Shown here: positions 36,597 through 48,408 of the stretch, one piece after another
How the letters are laid out: each line of letters begins with the position of its first letter
Position numbering within the stretch: position 1 is the stretch's first letter
DNA from: Cycas panzhihuaensis
Taxonomy: Eukaryota; Cycadophyta
DNA length: 64,000 bases
Direction of reading: 5' to 3'
NCBI GenBank assembly: GCA_023213395.1
Contig: CM041465.1
Coordinates: 242,861,741-242,925,740 of the forward strand
Notes under the pieces: model-generated
Told to the model about the DNA's origin: nothing
The model's database searches: none
What the model saw: only the letters and a program-made list of their open reading frames with translations
Position numbers and translations under genes: made by a program

Positions 36597-38765
36597 ACAT
36601 TTGTTTGGGTTTGGGAGTCTCCTAGTAAATTTTTATGGTAGTATTTTGGTATGTTCATTATATTATGAATTATTAATCATTGACATTATTAAAACTTTAG
36701 AAAATCATATATATTCATTCATATTTCGTTTATATTCCATTTTTTTCATTTTTGGAACCACATATAGTCAATTTAGAATTGGTGATTGTGGCTCACATGT
36801 TGATTAGATGGCTCACATGTTGATTAGAATAGTAGCATGTTAATTCTCATTTTGATTATAATCAAATTCTCTAGCCACCGGAAGAAACTGCATGTGATTT
36901 CATTGCTTCTATTAGGAGAAATCTTGCTTGGAGTCACTTGATACCCATTTTTGGCCCATTTTACTCTGGTGCTTCATTTTGAGCCTACAAGTAACTATTT
37001 GACATGAAATTTTACTAGAACCTTACTATCTAGTTTACCCAACTACCCCTAAAATCTCATGAGAAATTGTGCCCTTTGTAGAGAGTTTGAATCAATTGAG
37101 TCTCCTCACCCAATTTGCTCACCACTTTCACTATTTTGTTTAACTTATACAAAGTATTTTTTATGAAATGTTTTTGCAAACAAGGCAATGCTCATTGGGC
37201 GCCCCTAGTGAAGTTGTATAAGTGGAGATCAAAGATCAAAACAAGCTCTTCTTCATTGTTTGACCACCCTCTATTAGCCATTTTTTTTCCTAGCTCTGTT
37301 CAACGCCTTTTTTTCTTCTTTAATATATATATATATACATATGCTTCTTTTTAATTGATTAGATGCTTGATCTAGCTGGATAATTCTTTGGCATCCCTAT
37401 TTGTGTCTGGAATCGATAATTTCAATCACACATGAGCTCTATATTGCCTCTTTCTTCATCACTGGTTAACTACCTATTTGGCTTTTGCATCACAATTTTG
37501 GATTTAAAATATATAGATCTCCACCATTTAATCTTCTTTTTCTCAATCACTTTTAATCAATCGACCAGTAGTCTAATATGCCCCTCATCTCGGTGAAGGA
37601 TCGAAGAGTTTTGATCATTTTTTTGGTGGAAAATATCCTCAAATTTACCTTTGTTCGTCATAGTGACCTGCACAATTTTTTAATCATTATATATGTATTT
37701 AGTTATTAAAGTTCATTTGATTAAAGTTTATAAAGTTAATTAAAAATTCAATTATTGTTAATAATATGTGAAGTTTGAATGTTTTAAAGGGTATTAGCCC
37801 CTTTTCTTTTGGCCTCTAGTCTCTTCAATCCATGTGACCTCACTTTTGGGCTTTATCAAGAGGTGCACATAATTATTTTTAAGATATTTTTTTGACTCTA
37901 GTTGTTTTAAGAGCTAATGAACATATTCTAAATTGTTTGAGGTATGTAGCCCCCCTTGAGACTGAGCTAGTGGTTACAATAACATCCATGTGACCGTGCT
38001 CCTAGTTTGAAAGGGGCTTATTCACTTTAGTAAAAAAAATTCATTTTATTTTTACTTAAAAAGGACCTCTCACATTTTTCATTGTAACTTTCTCCTAGAA
38101 TGTCAGATTTCAGCGAAATTAGTCTTGTTAGAACCATATTTTAGAGATCTTTAGGGTGGTATCATCACTTGACTTATTTACATCTATTCAATATGAGTTT
38201 TAATTAATCAAAGTGACCAATTTTTCTTAGTTCTTATTCTATTATCCATAAAGAGGTTTATTCACTATTTTTGCAATAACTTGATCATTTTAGTTTGAAT
38301 TCAAAACTGTAAGAATTATCAGAAAGTTATTTTAGAACTCTTCACATTGGAATTAGTTTCATTTTGTTTTGACATCATTTTATAGGATGTTAAAGTTGCT
38401 CAATTTGAGGCTCTAGTTTAGCCTTAAATATACTTATTTAGTAATATTTTTTAGCCTTTTTTTTCATTTCAATTAATCCTATTTGAGCATAATTTGCTAG
38501 TAATCAATTTCTTTGAGTTATTTATTGACTTTCATATGGATTATAAGTTATTTGTAGCTAACTGATATTAATTTTAGCTCTTTAAGCTTCAAGAAGACTA
38601 AGTGTAGTAATACATTAAATGGGTACTATCTACCTTAATTTTCATTCATTTTTTGTATTATGAATCATATATAAACTATTTCTTAGCACTTCTGATTACT
38701 TTAAGCATAGTTTCTTCTAAAAAATTGCAAGTTTTATATAGTTATTTCTATTCTTATAAAGAAAC
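36597..38765. other. Unidentified AT-rich internal region
   Basis: Follows a bona fide LTR and PBS but shows none of the gag, protease, RT, RNase H or integrase motifs in any frame I read. Open frames are short (longest about 84 codons) and hydrophobic by composition. It contains a short tandem duplication of GGCTCACATGTTGATTAGA (36788-36830) and TA-rich runs (37325-37338). It could be a non-autonomous (LARD-like) element interior, or unrelated DNA joined by deletion. Confidence 0.35.
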
Positions 38766-41760
38766 TCAAGTGCAGATATGCTTCTATCCATCACCTTCAT
38801 CAATTCTATTGGAGGTGGATTGAAGCATTTCATTTGTATTACATGACTGTTTAGTTCATTGAGTGATCATTATGCATCTGTTGCTTGATCATGTTGCATT
38901 ACACCACTTCAGCCTATGACGATCTAGGGCTATACATCCCATGGTGCTCCACAACCCTCCTCCATATCTTTGCATTATCCCCAAGTACTAATTGGCTCCT
39001 GTAGCCTGACCACATCACTCATTGACACACCTTGACCCCTAGCACCTTGCCTAGGCATGGTTGGCATCTTTTTACTTACTTATTAATTTTTTAGGTGCTT
39101 CTCGCCTTTGATATTTTGCATATCATAGGTTTCTTAGGTCCCATGACTGTCTCCTTCCACCTAGATAGAGTGTCATACCCCTTAGGCCTGAAGCATCCCC
39201 TTTTTCCTGAGATTTCAAACTTTCTTTTGTTTTTTTTTTTTGCACCATGATAAAGATCATGGTACCTCTGCAAACTTCATGGTACTACGAAGTTTACCAT
39301 AAGGAAACTGCCATATTTTATTTTTTAAAATCTGTCATGGCTAATTTCACATTTATTGTGAAATTACCATGTGGCAGATATGGATTCCTAGCCCAAGCTA
39401 AATCCTAATCACTCAATTGAGCTAGGGTTGGGTTTAAAAACCCCAAAATACCCTTATTTCTTCCTTTTTGACTCTCTCAAACTCTCTCACTCACTCACTC
39501 ACTCTTGAGACTTTACCACAAAAATGCCCTGCAATAATAATGGTTCGACACATTAACTTACCATCTTGATACCAGTCCTTTGTAGCTTTAGATCCATAGT
39601 AGTAGGCCTGCAATGTGGCTAACTAAAGGAAGGACACACTACAAGCATACTGTCAAGCACAAATATCCTATCTTATTCCAGTTTTATCCCCAATTTGTTT
39701 CTCTTTTAGGGTTTCACCCATAAACTCCATAGGGATGACCTTCCTCTCTTATTTTCCAGGTAGATCTACCCCTGATCTACCCATAGTAGGTACTCATCAT
39801 CCTTTATTTTTCTTTCCTTCTTTTAAGTTTTGCAAAAGTTGTTTGTATACTTTCTACGACACTTTCTTTCTCTAGTTTTTTGTTGTAAATGAGAGGCAAA
39901 CCCTACCTTTCTTATTTTCTCATTGTTTCCTTCCAGCTCTTCCGTAGTTTCTCCAAGGAGGTAGTAATGAAGAGGCTTCAAAGGAGAGTGAAAGGAGCAG
40001 AGGCGGGTTTTGTACCCAACGAGCCTTCTCCTCAAGGGAAACCCCCTTCTCTCCCTACCTCTTCCTCTTTTGTGCTTCCCTTGGGCTTCCAAAGGGCTAC
40101 TGGAAGAGAGGTTGCTACTAGTAGCATCATATGTAGCCCATTGCTATGCTTGATTTTAGCTTTGAAAACCTTACATGAGCAAGATTATAGCCCCAAACCA
40201 TACCCTACCTGTCACTTGGTATTAGGCTAGTTTGAGGTTACAAAAATTGTACTTTACAGCTTTTGCAACATTGACAACACATGCAAACTTAGCCATAACC
40301 TACTATTTACATCTCAAGGTTTTGTTACATTTGTCTTGCTTAGTCACTTGGTACTTGGACAGTGTGGAGTGTCATAGACTTGGGAGGGTTAGCCATTTTG
40401 AGGCTAATCATACCCTTTCTCCTCTTAGCCCCCTTTCCGTATTATTTGCAAATTAGCGTAAAGAAGGAGCTGAGAGTTGATCATGTGTTGCAAATGTTTC
40501 TTTTGACTTAGATAGTTTGCATCATATTATTCTATATATTGTACATATATCCCTTATGTTCTTGTTGCCCCATAAAAAATGAAAAATATTATTTGGTCAT
40601 AGGTTCCCTCCTTACTACATGTGGAGAAGAAAAAAAGGCATTCCAATATAGGTATATTTCTACCTTTCTAATCACTAATTCTTTTGAGTCTTTTTCATTA
40701 CGACTCTTTCCTTCTCTTTTATGTTTTCCTTTTGATTTGGGGAAGGTAAGGAAGCCCCTACCCTCCTTTGCCAGCACCACTTCTCCATGATGTCCACAGT
40801 TGGGAGTAGCACGAGGAAAGTAAATATGATAAGGTATAATGCTCCTTCAGTCACCTAGCCTCCAGGTACGCCCCTCACTTCGTTTAGCCCTCTTTCTTTT
40901 ACTTTCCTTCCTTCACCCCCATATATCACTTAAAGGGAAAGAAAAGAAAGGGAATTTACATATATTATTTTCACTTAGTTATCTTGCTTTTCTTATTTGA
41001 TAAAGTGCATAAAATAAGGGTTATATTTATTACATGCTTACTTATTGCACAGTTTGTTGAACTTGCATTCTTTGCACACATCCTGCATCACACATAACTA
41101 CCTTGTTAATTCTCCTCTTTTTTCACATTTAAAAGTTAATGAGAGTAAGGATATACATGCGTGTGTGAATGAGTGGTTTTGTTTATGCTATTATTTTCCT
41201 TTATTTAAAAGAAGTTTCTTGCACACAAGAATACATTATCACATACATAACCTCATCGATACACACTTTGTATAACAACCCACATGAAAAAGTATTAAAA
41301 CATTTCCATTAACAACTCATACTCCTAAGACCACCTTAGGTGTAGTGCCTTAAGGGCATCTCCCTTTCAAGGCTCCCCTTTTCCTCTAGTCATTATTTCA
41401 TTTATTGTAGCTAGATCACCCTAGTGTGACCTTTAGGTTAGTTCCATACCCGTAGGATTGATCACCTTCCCCATCCATCACGAGTGCATACCATCCTTAT
41501 TTCTTACTTAGAACCACCTCTCTTATATCCCCTTTTTACACAAGGAGATATTTCCTTGCCTATCCTCTCCTCCCTCCTTCAGCCATCTAAGGGCAGGAGG
41601 GCCCATCTTTTGATGTTACTTGGGAAACTAAGGATATCTCTCATTTCATTATAACTCCCAATCAAGGTAGAGTTACCTCAAATGAAGTTTACATGCCATT
41701 TGCGGGTCGTAAACATGTGTTCTAATGCATGGATGCCCTTTGTCGGTGATTCTCTTACTT
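38766..41760 (+). repeat. Truncated Tat-like LTR (copy G)
   Basis: Aligns with LTRs of D and B in the same order: TATGCTTCT-CC text, GCCTATGACGATCTAGG, the palindrome at 39272-39295, a TTTAAAAACC promoter-like site (about 39434), and the AGGTTAACATG/TGCGGGTC text near 41700. The first ~50 bp of the LTR and its end are missing. No internal region adjoins it, so it is a truncated or solo LTR. The 113-codon frame at 39889-40230 lies within it and is not conserved in other LTRs. Confidence 0.7.
39272..39295. promoter_or_regulatory. 24-nt near-palindrome in LTR G
   Basis: AAACTTCATGGTACTACGAAGTTT (given in two halves: AAACTTCATGGT and ACTACGAAGTTT). The outer 7 bases are perfect inverted repeats and the centre is GGTAC-. 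It is one of the cleanest examples of this motif in the window. Confidence 0.45.
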
Positions 41761-41829
41761 ACCCCATAAGATCCTCAACCTTGGAACCATTTATTATTTA
41801 GTTGGATCTTATCCAAGTGTGGTTACACC

Positions 41830-43323
41830 CTCATAGGTGAGATTTTAGAGTCCTTCAATATTATTGGTGCCCTACTACTTTTGGTCAGACTATAAGCCAT
41901 GTTATCCCAAAATGTGATAATTTGAGTGTTGATTAGTTAGGTCTTTTCTAACATCTTTTCTGAACCTATCATGTGTTTCATTATACTAGAATCAAGGAGC
42001 CATGTAGTCTTATTAAGTTGTGATGAAAGTGATATAAAGAATAGGTTATGAGAGGAGGCATCCTAACTATCTCCCATGTTTCCTCCTTGTTGTTGATTAT
42101 TCTATTAGTTTCTTTTATTTTTGTTTGAGAACCGTTTCCTATTCTGAGGTATTTATCCTTGTGTGGGTCTTGGATTCCAATTCTTCTAGTAGAATTGGCC
42201 TTGAGGTTGTTATGATGGCCCTCCTTATATGTAGAAAGGGCCTTCTTGTTATTGAATAGGACCACCTTGTTGATAATAAGGGCCTCCTTATTGCAAAAGA
42301 GGGTCTCTTTATTATGGAAAGGGGGTTTCTTGAGGAGGGCATGATCCTCCTTATTAATAAGAGACTCCTTGTCTTTGTTGAGTGTAACTAGGATCTACTT
42401 GATGGTATGATTGTGCTTCTTATTAATAAATAGAGGGTGGTTATTGATAATATGGCCTATATGCTTAACTCCCTTAGTTTTGTAAGAGCTATAAATTATC
42501 GTGTCATTTCCTACATTCAATAGCTAGATGTCTAGTTTTTCCACAGTAGAGGTAGGTGACATTTGGTTTGCCCTATTAATTCTTTTGATATTGTTCTTAT
42601 AGTTGGTACTCAGACTATTAAGATTGTTGAGTTGGACAGGAGGAGGAGGAGGTACCAACAAGTTTCTATTGAGTAAGCTAATGATGTGACTCTTGTGATA
42701 TGGAGAGAGTCCAAGTGTTGAGCTAGGTCTTATTAGTGATTAAGCTGGTAGGCTATTTTATTGATAGACTTGCCTTTTTCTAAGTTTTAGGTTGTAAAGG
42801 CAGGAGCTAAGTTAGATGTTAATGTCACCTCTAGTCTATTGAGTATACTCTCCTCTTGAAGCAAGAGCTTCGCAAAGGTTATAAAGTCCATCTTGGAGTA
42901 ATTATCATATAGCTTAGATATAAAGAGGTTGTATTCAATAGGTAGAATGTTAATGATGCTAGAAATTGAGTCATGGTCAGAAGGTGGCTTACCAAGGATA
43001 ATCAACTAGTTTCTAATTATTTTTAACTTCAATTAAATAGTTGGTAATATTTTTGATAAAAGTCATAGCAAATAGATAGGATTTGAGTGTTAAATATCTA
43101 GATTCATATTTTCTCTTATACAGGGCACAAAGTATTCTCTATGCTTCATGAGATGTTTAGGCAGTTTCAATGATTTCATCCACTTAGTCTTCAATTACCA
43201 AGTGGAGGAAGGATAATTCTATGTTATCCTTAGCTTTGAAGTTTGCTAAGGCTACAAAATCTAGTGGGATTATTTTAGTGGTGACATTAGGGTCTTGTAT
43301 AGGTACAGGAAGGGGTATGTCCC
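41830..43323 (-). pseudogene. gag: Copia gag (UBN2-like) and protease-start fragment
   Basis: The minus strand reads an N-terminal gag part (about 43020-43310, ALANFKAKDNIELSFLHL), then ILGKPPSDHDSISSIINILPIEYNLFISKL (42880-43005), typical of copia gag. A zinc-knuckle remnant with C-G-K-T-R-H-L-A-I-E-C follows (about 42490-42550), again with the first Cys replaced by Tyr. A degenerate NKEALI-type repeat stretch lies at about 42200-42380. Near 41960-42000 a protease-like WLLDS start is degraded. RT and integrase are absent. Element D inserted at its right edge, 43324. Confidence 0.7.
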
Positions 43324-43831
43324 TGTTTCCTAGCTACCAGGAATGGATACGGACAGGTCGACTCAGGTAAGATCAGGTATGCTTCTCCCTTTTCAATTGC
43401 ACTCTTTCGTTGGAAAGATTGATAGAAGTGTTGCCTCATTGCATGACTGCTTGCTTCATTTGCATGACTACTTTGTATTTGTTGCTTGTTCATGCTATCC
43501 ATCGTATTGTAAGCCTATAACGACCTAGTGGGACCTACCTTTCTATAAAGTAGGCATTCCCATGGCACTATACGACCTTTCGCATTATCTCTACACTGCC
43601 TTAGTTCCTTATTGGTCTGTATGATTCATTTGTACCCTGAACTTGAGCCTTTAGCACCTCATTTTGGGATCTTTACATATTGATATTTGCCTGCTTCTGT
43701 CCAAGTGCTTTCTGGACTGTCTCAGCCACCTAGACAGGAGGGCTAACCCCTCCCAGGCCTGTCAAATCATCTCCTAAAGCTCTCAGAACCTAGAATTCTT
43801 CCATTCTAGCTTCCTGGTCCTGCACCACTAT

Positions 43832-43855
43832 AAACTTAGTGGTACCGCGAAGTTT
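43832..43855. promoter_or_regulatory. 24-nt near-palindrome in LTR D
   Basis: AAACTTAGTGGT / ACCGCGAAGTTT, centred on GGTACC, and directly followed by TACCGCGG, which repeats part of the core. It lies about 140 nt upstream of TATAAGTA (43993). Confidence 0.45.
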
Positions 43856-43992
43856 ACCGCGGTGTGACTATTATAAATTATTTTTTAAAAACTATCGTGG
43901 CAATTTTCGCTTCTTCTATGAAATTGCCATGTGTCCTCACATCCACCTTAGCCCTATTCATGTCTTATTCGACCTCTTAGGGTTGGGATGGG

Positions 43993-44000
43993 TATAAGTA
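43993..44000 (+). promoter_or_regulatory. Probable LTR TATA box, element D
   Basis: TATAAGTA in GGGATGGGTATAAGTATT, conserved in the right LTR (62536-62543). Position matches ATAAAAA in LTR B. Confidence 0.45.
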
Positions 44001-46063
44001 TTCAAACCCTCATCATATTGAGAACTCTTAGGTCATTTTTTGCTCTCAAGACAACTATTTTTCTGTTGCAACTACTGCTCTCCTACTCCCTCTACCATAG
44101 GTGTTTCAATAGGCCTGTGTTTCCTGTGACCTCAGGCTAGGACTTACCTGCAACTCTTTGCTTCCATAGTGGGAAGCCTCTCTCCAAGTTTCATCAAGCA
44201 TTTTTGGTGTTGATTACTCCACAACTCACCCAACAGTGTTCCTTTTAGCTATCCGTTCGATTTGCCTCCTGTAAACCCATGTAGGGGCCCTCCTTCTTGC
44301 TGTTAGCAGGCCTAGATCTATCATACATCCACCCAACAGGTCTTACCACCCCTCTTTTAGGTTTTATGGTGAGTTCCCCCTGTTTGGACCTATTTCTTAC
44401 TTCATTTATTCTTTTCTTTTAGTTTTCACAGTAGAAAAGCTATCTTCCCATTGTATTTGGTTTGTTGCTTCTTGGCTCCACTTTCCCTCCATTGATTTTC
44501 TTCAAGAGAACAATGAGAGAAGAGTCCCAAGGCTAGGTGAAGAGAGTAAGGTGGGGCAGCCCCCTTCTTAGTCCTTCTCTCCAAGGGTAATCCATTCCCA
44601 CCTTCTCTTCTCCCACTCTATGTTCTTCTTGAGATTATTAGGAGAGATTGAGCCCTAGGCCAGCGCTGGGTTATTAGTATATGCATCCACTTGCTGTGCT
44701 GATTCCAAGCCTACTCACCTCTTGTTTGGACCCCCATAGAGTCCCTCGTGTTGTTGGTACCCCTTGTCATCATTAGCAAGGGTTCGGGCACCAGATTGCT
44801 ACCCATAGTGACTTCGCATCCCGCTTACTTCCTCAACACCTTGTTTCCCTTCTCTTGGCATCTCTTGGCTGCCCATAGTGACCCTTACCTCTACCTTATT
44901 ATGTTTATGAGTTGTGTAGATATTTCAGCGAAGGGTTGGCTATCCTAAGGCTTCCTTGCACCATTTTGCTTGATGTCTAGCCTTGTTTGAGAGAGGGTTT
45001 TCTGGAGTTTGTTATAGCAATTATCTTTCTCTAACATTCTAACATTAACAGCACTTATATATATTTACATATACATAGTTTGTCTCTTGTAGCTCTTTCT
45101 TGGAAGAGATAAGTTTGTGCATGTGCAGGTTGCTGTGGTGCTCTTGCAAAGGTGTTAAGCACTTGGACCCGGGTATGGTTTCTTTTATTTTGCTCTTTGT
45201 TTTCATTTGTTTCCTTCCTTTTTTTCCTTTCGCAAGGGGAAGGTAAGGAAACCCCTCCATCATTTGTGGGCTTGGCGAGGACGTGCATGGAACATGGGTG
45301 AGGTCTTCCACCAGCTGCTACACCTCCTAGGTACATACTTCTCTCATTAGCCCCTGCTTTCCTTTTCACACTTTTAGTTGAGATCTATGCATTAGCTAAA
45401 TAGACCACATATAAAAGAGAAAAGGAAAATAACATCTTTTACCCACATTTATATATTTACACATTATGCACCACATCCACATAGGAAAAGGCCCTATAAG
45501 AGATTTCCTCTTTCTTTTTCCTTGGCTTGCAAACCCTACCCTCGCCCTTTTAGTTCACTCCTGCTTGGTTTGGTTTGCTTGCATACGTGATACCATTCCG
45601 ATTTCCTTGATTGTTCCTTTTTCGAAACGTCAAGGGTGATTTTGTGTTAGTTGTCTGCTCCCACTCCCTTCTCCTCTTCTTGGCTCTATTTGCTTGGTCA
45701 AATAACCAAGAAGATCCTAGCCACATCACAGGCTATTGCCTACCTTGCTCCTGCTTATTTTCCTCTGTCATAGGGAAACCCTTGAGGATTCCTTTCCTCC
45801 CCTTCCAGCCATCCAAGGGTGGGAGGACTTTCTTCTTAAGTCTATCTAGGCTACCTCTCTTGCTTTCCCTCTTCCTCTTTGAGGTAGGGAACCACTCTCA
45901 GGTAGTTGGGTATCATCTGCAGGTCTTGAACTCATGCTTCGTCACATGGGGCACCCTGCGCGGTACTTGCTTCACTTGTAGGTTTTCATCTACACCCCCG
46001 TATTGCTATTGGTCATCATTATTCCTACTCAACTAGGTGATTATCCTGTAGATGTGCATCCAC

Positions 46064-46083
46064 TGGCGACCATACTGGGTACT
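46064..46083 (+). other. Primer binding site of element D
   Basis: TGGCGACCATACTGGGTACT one base after the LTR end. It is the best-preserved copy of the family's primer site, of the TGGCGAC type used by Tat/Ogre elements (tRNA-Arg, from memory). Confidence 0.6.
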
Positions 46084-47311
46084 TACTAGTAAGGGAGCTA
46101 GTTCTCATCCCTTCCTATTAATATTACTACCTTCTAGTGGTTCCTTCCACTTTATCTCCTTCGTTGGGCAGCCCCCAATGTGCGCTCTTTGTGGCTTTTT
46201 CCTTCTTCTAAAGTGTTGGTAGGCTTTGTATGCGATGCTTCTCTTATCGCCTACGTGGTTTACCTCCATTATTAGAAGATCCTGGGTATCATCCTCTTTC
46301 ATCATTGGATTCTAATTCAACCATGGAAGGATGCCCTTTTGATTAGAGCTATCATACCTTTTCCTCGGGAACTCATGAGTTCCTCACTTCCATTCCGAGA
46401 TCCACCTAAGAGGGTGACGATCCTATTTATTACCTGGGTGCCACATCACCCCCTTGACATCCATCCTTCTACTTATACGGTAGAAGGCCCATCTCCTCTT
46501 GAGGTTCACCACCTGATTGACGATTCTTATGAAGAATGCCCTGAAGGGTCTACATCATTCGAGGTTCCATCCACCTCTTATGACCACGTAGATACCCCTC
46601 CCACTGACGTGGTTGAAGCTATTAGTGAGTGCTTTTGAGTGGCTCGTCTTTAATCGCGTCCCAGGTGGTTTGAAGATGTTTTGCATGGTGGAGCATCTTC
46701 TTCATCTGCTCCTATCCCACCTTCTTCATCTGCACTTGTGCCTCCCACAACGAGTAACCCTTTTGTTCCTGTGCATTTGTCCTACTCCATTCCTACACCA
46801 ACCTTGGGGATGAATGTTGTACCTTCCATTCCTCATCATGGTCTTAGCTCTTTAGGACCCTCTCGTGGCATGTCTTTCTCCCAGCTTGGGGTTAGCATAC
46901 CTTTTCCTAGCCAAGCTAATGTGCCATCCCCTAATGTGGCGCATACATTCCCTAGTAGGCCTAGAGGTCCTACTAACTCTTCAACTGTTAGTCATGTGGG
47001 ATCTGCTCCTACATATCCCCAAAACCAACCTAATAGTTCTTCTCTTTATATACCCCTAGGTTATATCTCTCAACCTTGGGGGCAGGGTAAAGGGAACCAT
47101 ATTCCAGCTTATGGGGTGGACCTGCTACATGCATATGGGGTTGCACCACCCATGGGTGGCCCATATGGATAAAACCCAGTTCCACACCCTTCTTTTCCAC
47201 TATCCAGCGTGACCTCTTATGCTACGTCTTTGTAAGGGAACCCAATTTCCTTTTAAGGCACTTATCCTCAAATCCCCTTTCAGCAAGGGGCATTTCCCTA
47301 AGGAGGGATGG

Positions 47312-48365
47312 TGATCCAGGAGGATCTACCATATGTTTACAGGATGCGAAAAATGCTAGGCATTGGCATAACTAAAAGAGATATGACCAAATGGTATCAA
47401 AATTCTATGAAATTTTGTTTAAAGGGATAAGACACATCTCACTAGATGTGTACAAAAGGTGGGGTTCAGAAAATATCATTTGATTAGAGTTCAAGCCTTG
47501 TCTTTGCATAAAAATTAATCCCACAGTTAGCAGAAAAAAATAGAAAATATATATTTTGATTATATGAATAGAAACATTGCCAAATGACATCCAAATGAGC
47601 TACAATTTTGAGGAATCTGAGGAGACATGCGTTCCTATATGTGTACAAAATTTGAGCTAAATTGGAGTCCGTTAAGGTTAGTTACAAGCCGCAACTTTTA
47701 AGAATTGTATGAAGGCCACTTGGACAGCAGAAAAACAGCAAATACATATTATTATTAAATGAATAAAAATGCAGTCAAATGACATCCAAATGAGCTAAAA
47801 ATTTGAGGAAGCTGAGGGGACATACGTTCCTATATGTGTACCAAATTTGAGCCAAATTGGAGTATGTTAAAATCTATTACAAACTGTAACTTTTTAAGAA
47901 TTGTATGAAGGCCACTTGGACAACATGCATTCTGGTGGTTAGTGGTTATACTTGCATGATTGCCACTTGTTAAACATGAAATTCAGGTTTCTTTCTATAA
48001 ATTGAGCCATTCTACAGGTTGGAGAGGTGGTTCTTGGAGACTTGACTTGGGAAGCATCCTTGGAGAAGCATTTGGAGGGTTGGAATCCCCCTTATGGTAT
48101 AATTGTAACATTTACTCCTTGTAATTTTACCATTCTTTTGCTAGTTGATTTCTCCACCATTAAATGGAGATTTTCATGGTTTAATAAAAGTATTATTCCT
48201 CATACTTTTGGATCAATTCCAAGAATAAATTATTTGGTGTAGAATTTTCCTTTCATAGGATCATTGTTGTTTTGATGTTATTGAGATTTCTACACTAACT
48301 CCCAGGATCTCAAGGAGAAAAGGTTGATAATTGACTTCTTCACCAACTAAGCTCTTTTGGGATCA
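47312..48365 (+). repeat. 5' LTR of element E
   Basis: TGATCCAGGAGG...TTTTGGGATCA. An internal 195-bp tandem module (47581-47775 and 47776 to about 47940) carries AAATGACATCCAAATGAGCT and TTGTATGAAGGCCACTTGG in each unit. The 3' ~420 bp are almost identical to the other LTR, whereas the 5' ~630 bp differ at about 30 positions. Confidence 0.92.
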
Positions 48366-48370
48366 TATTT

Positions 48371-48384
48371 TGGTATCAGAGCCT
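48371..48384 (+). other. Primer binding site of element E
   Basis: TGGTATCAGAGCCT starts five bases after the LTR end. It is a perfect initiator-tRNA-Met type site, usual in chromoviruses. Confidence 0.88.
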
Positions 48385-48408
48385 CTGATCTTTGTTTTAG
48401 GGACTTGA

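Larger units (their letters stand above)
43324..46062 (+). repeat. 5' LTR of Tat-like element D
   Basis: Begins TGTTTCC and ends near ATCCA just before the PBS; about 2.74 kb. It aligns collinearly with 61847-64000, where the right LTR is cut by the window end. The two LTRs differ at roughly one base in eight to ten over the first 160 bp, mostly transitions, so D is not a recent insertion. The 141-codon frame at 45611-46036 is not conserved and I regard it as chance. Confidence 0.85.

Noticed and set aside
36788-36830. Tandem GGCTCACATGTTGATTAGA pair
   Set aside because: A two-copy duplication of about 20 bp; too small and isolated to support any claim beyond slippage.
36200-38765. A host protein-coding gene in the one interval without clear element proteins
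   Set aside because: No frame longer than about 84 codons, no conserved motif, and it begins with an LTR and primer site.
39889-40230. 113-codon open frame on the plus strand
   Set aside because: It lies wholly inside a truncated Tat-like LTR; the aligned parts of LTRs B and D have no matching frame, so it is a chance opening.
45611-46036. 141-codon hydrophobic open frame
   Set aside because: Inside the 5' LTR of D near its end, with no conserved counterpart in LTR B or G and no recognisable domain.
48027-48242. Identical 71-codon frames here and at 53689-53904
   Set aside because: They are the same segment of the two LTRs of element E; identity reflects LTR pairing, not a duplicated gene.
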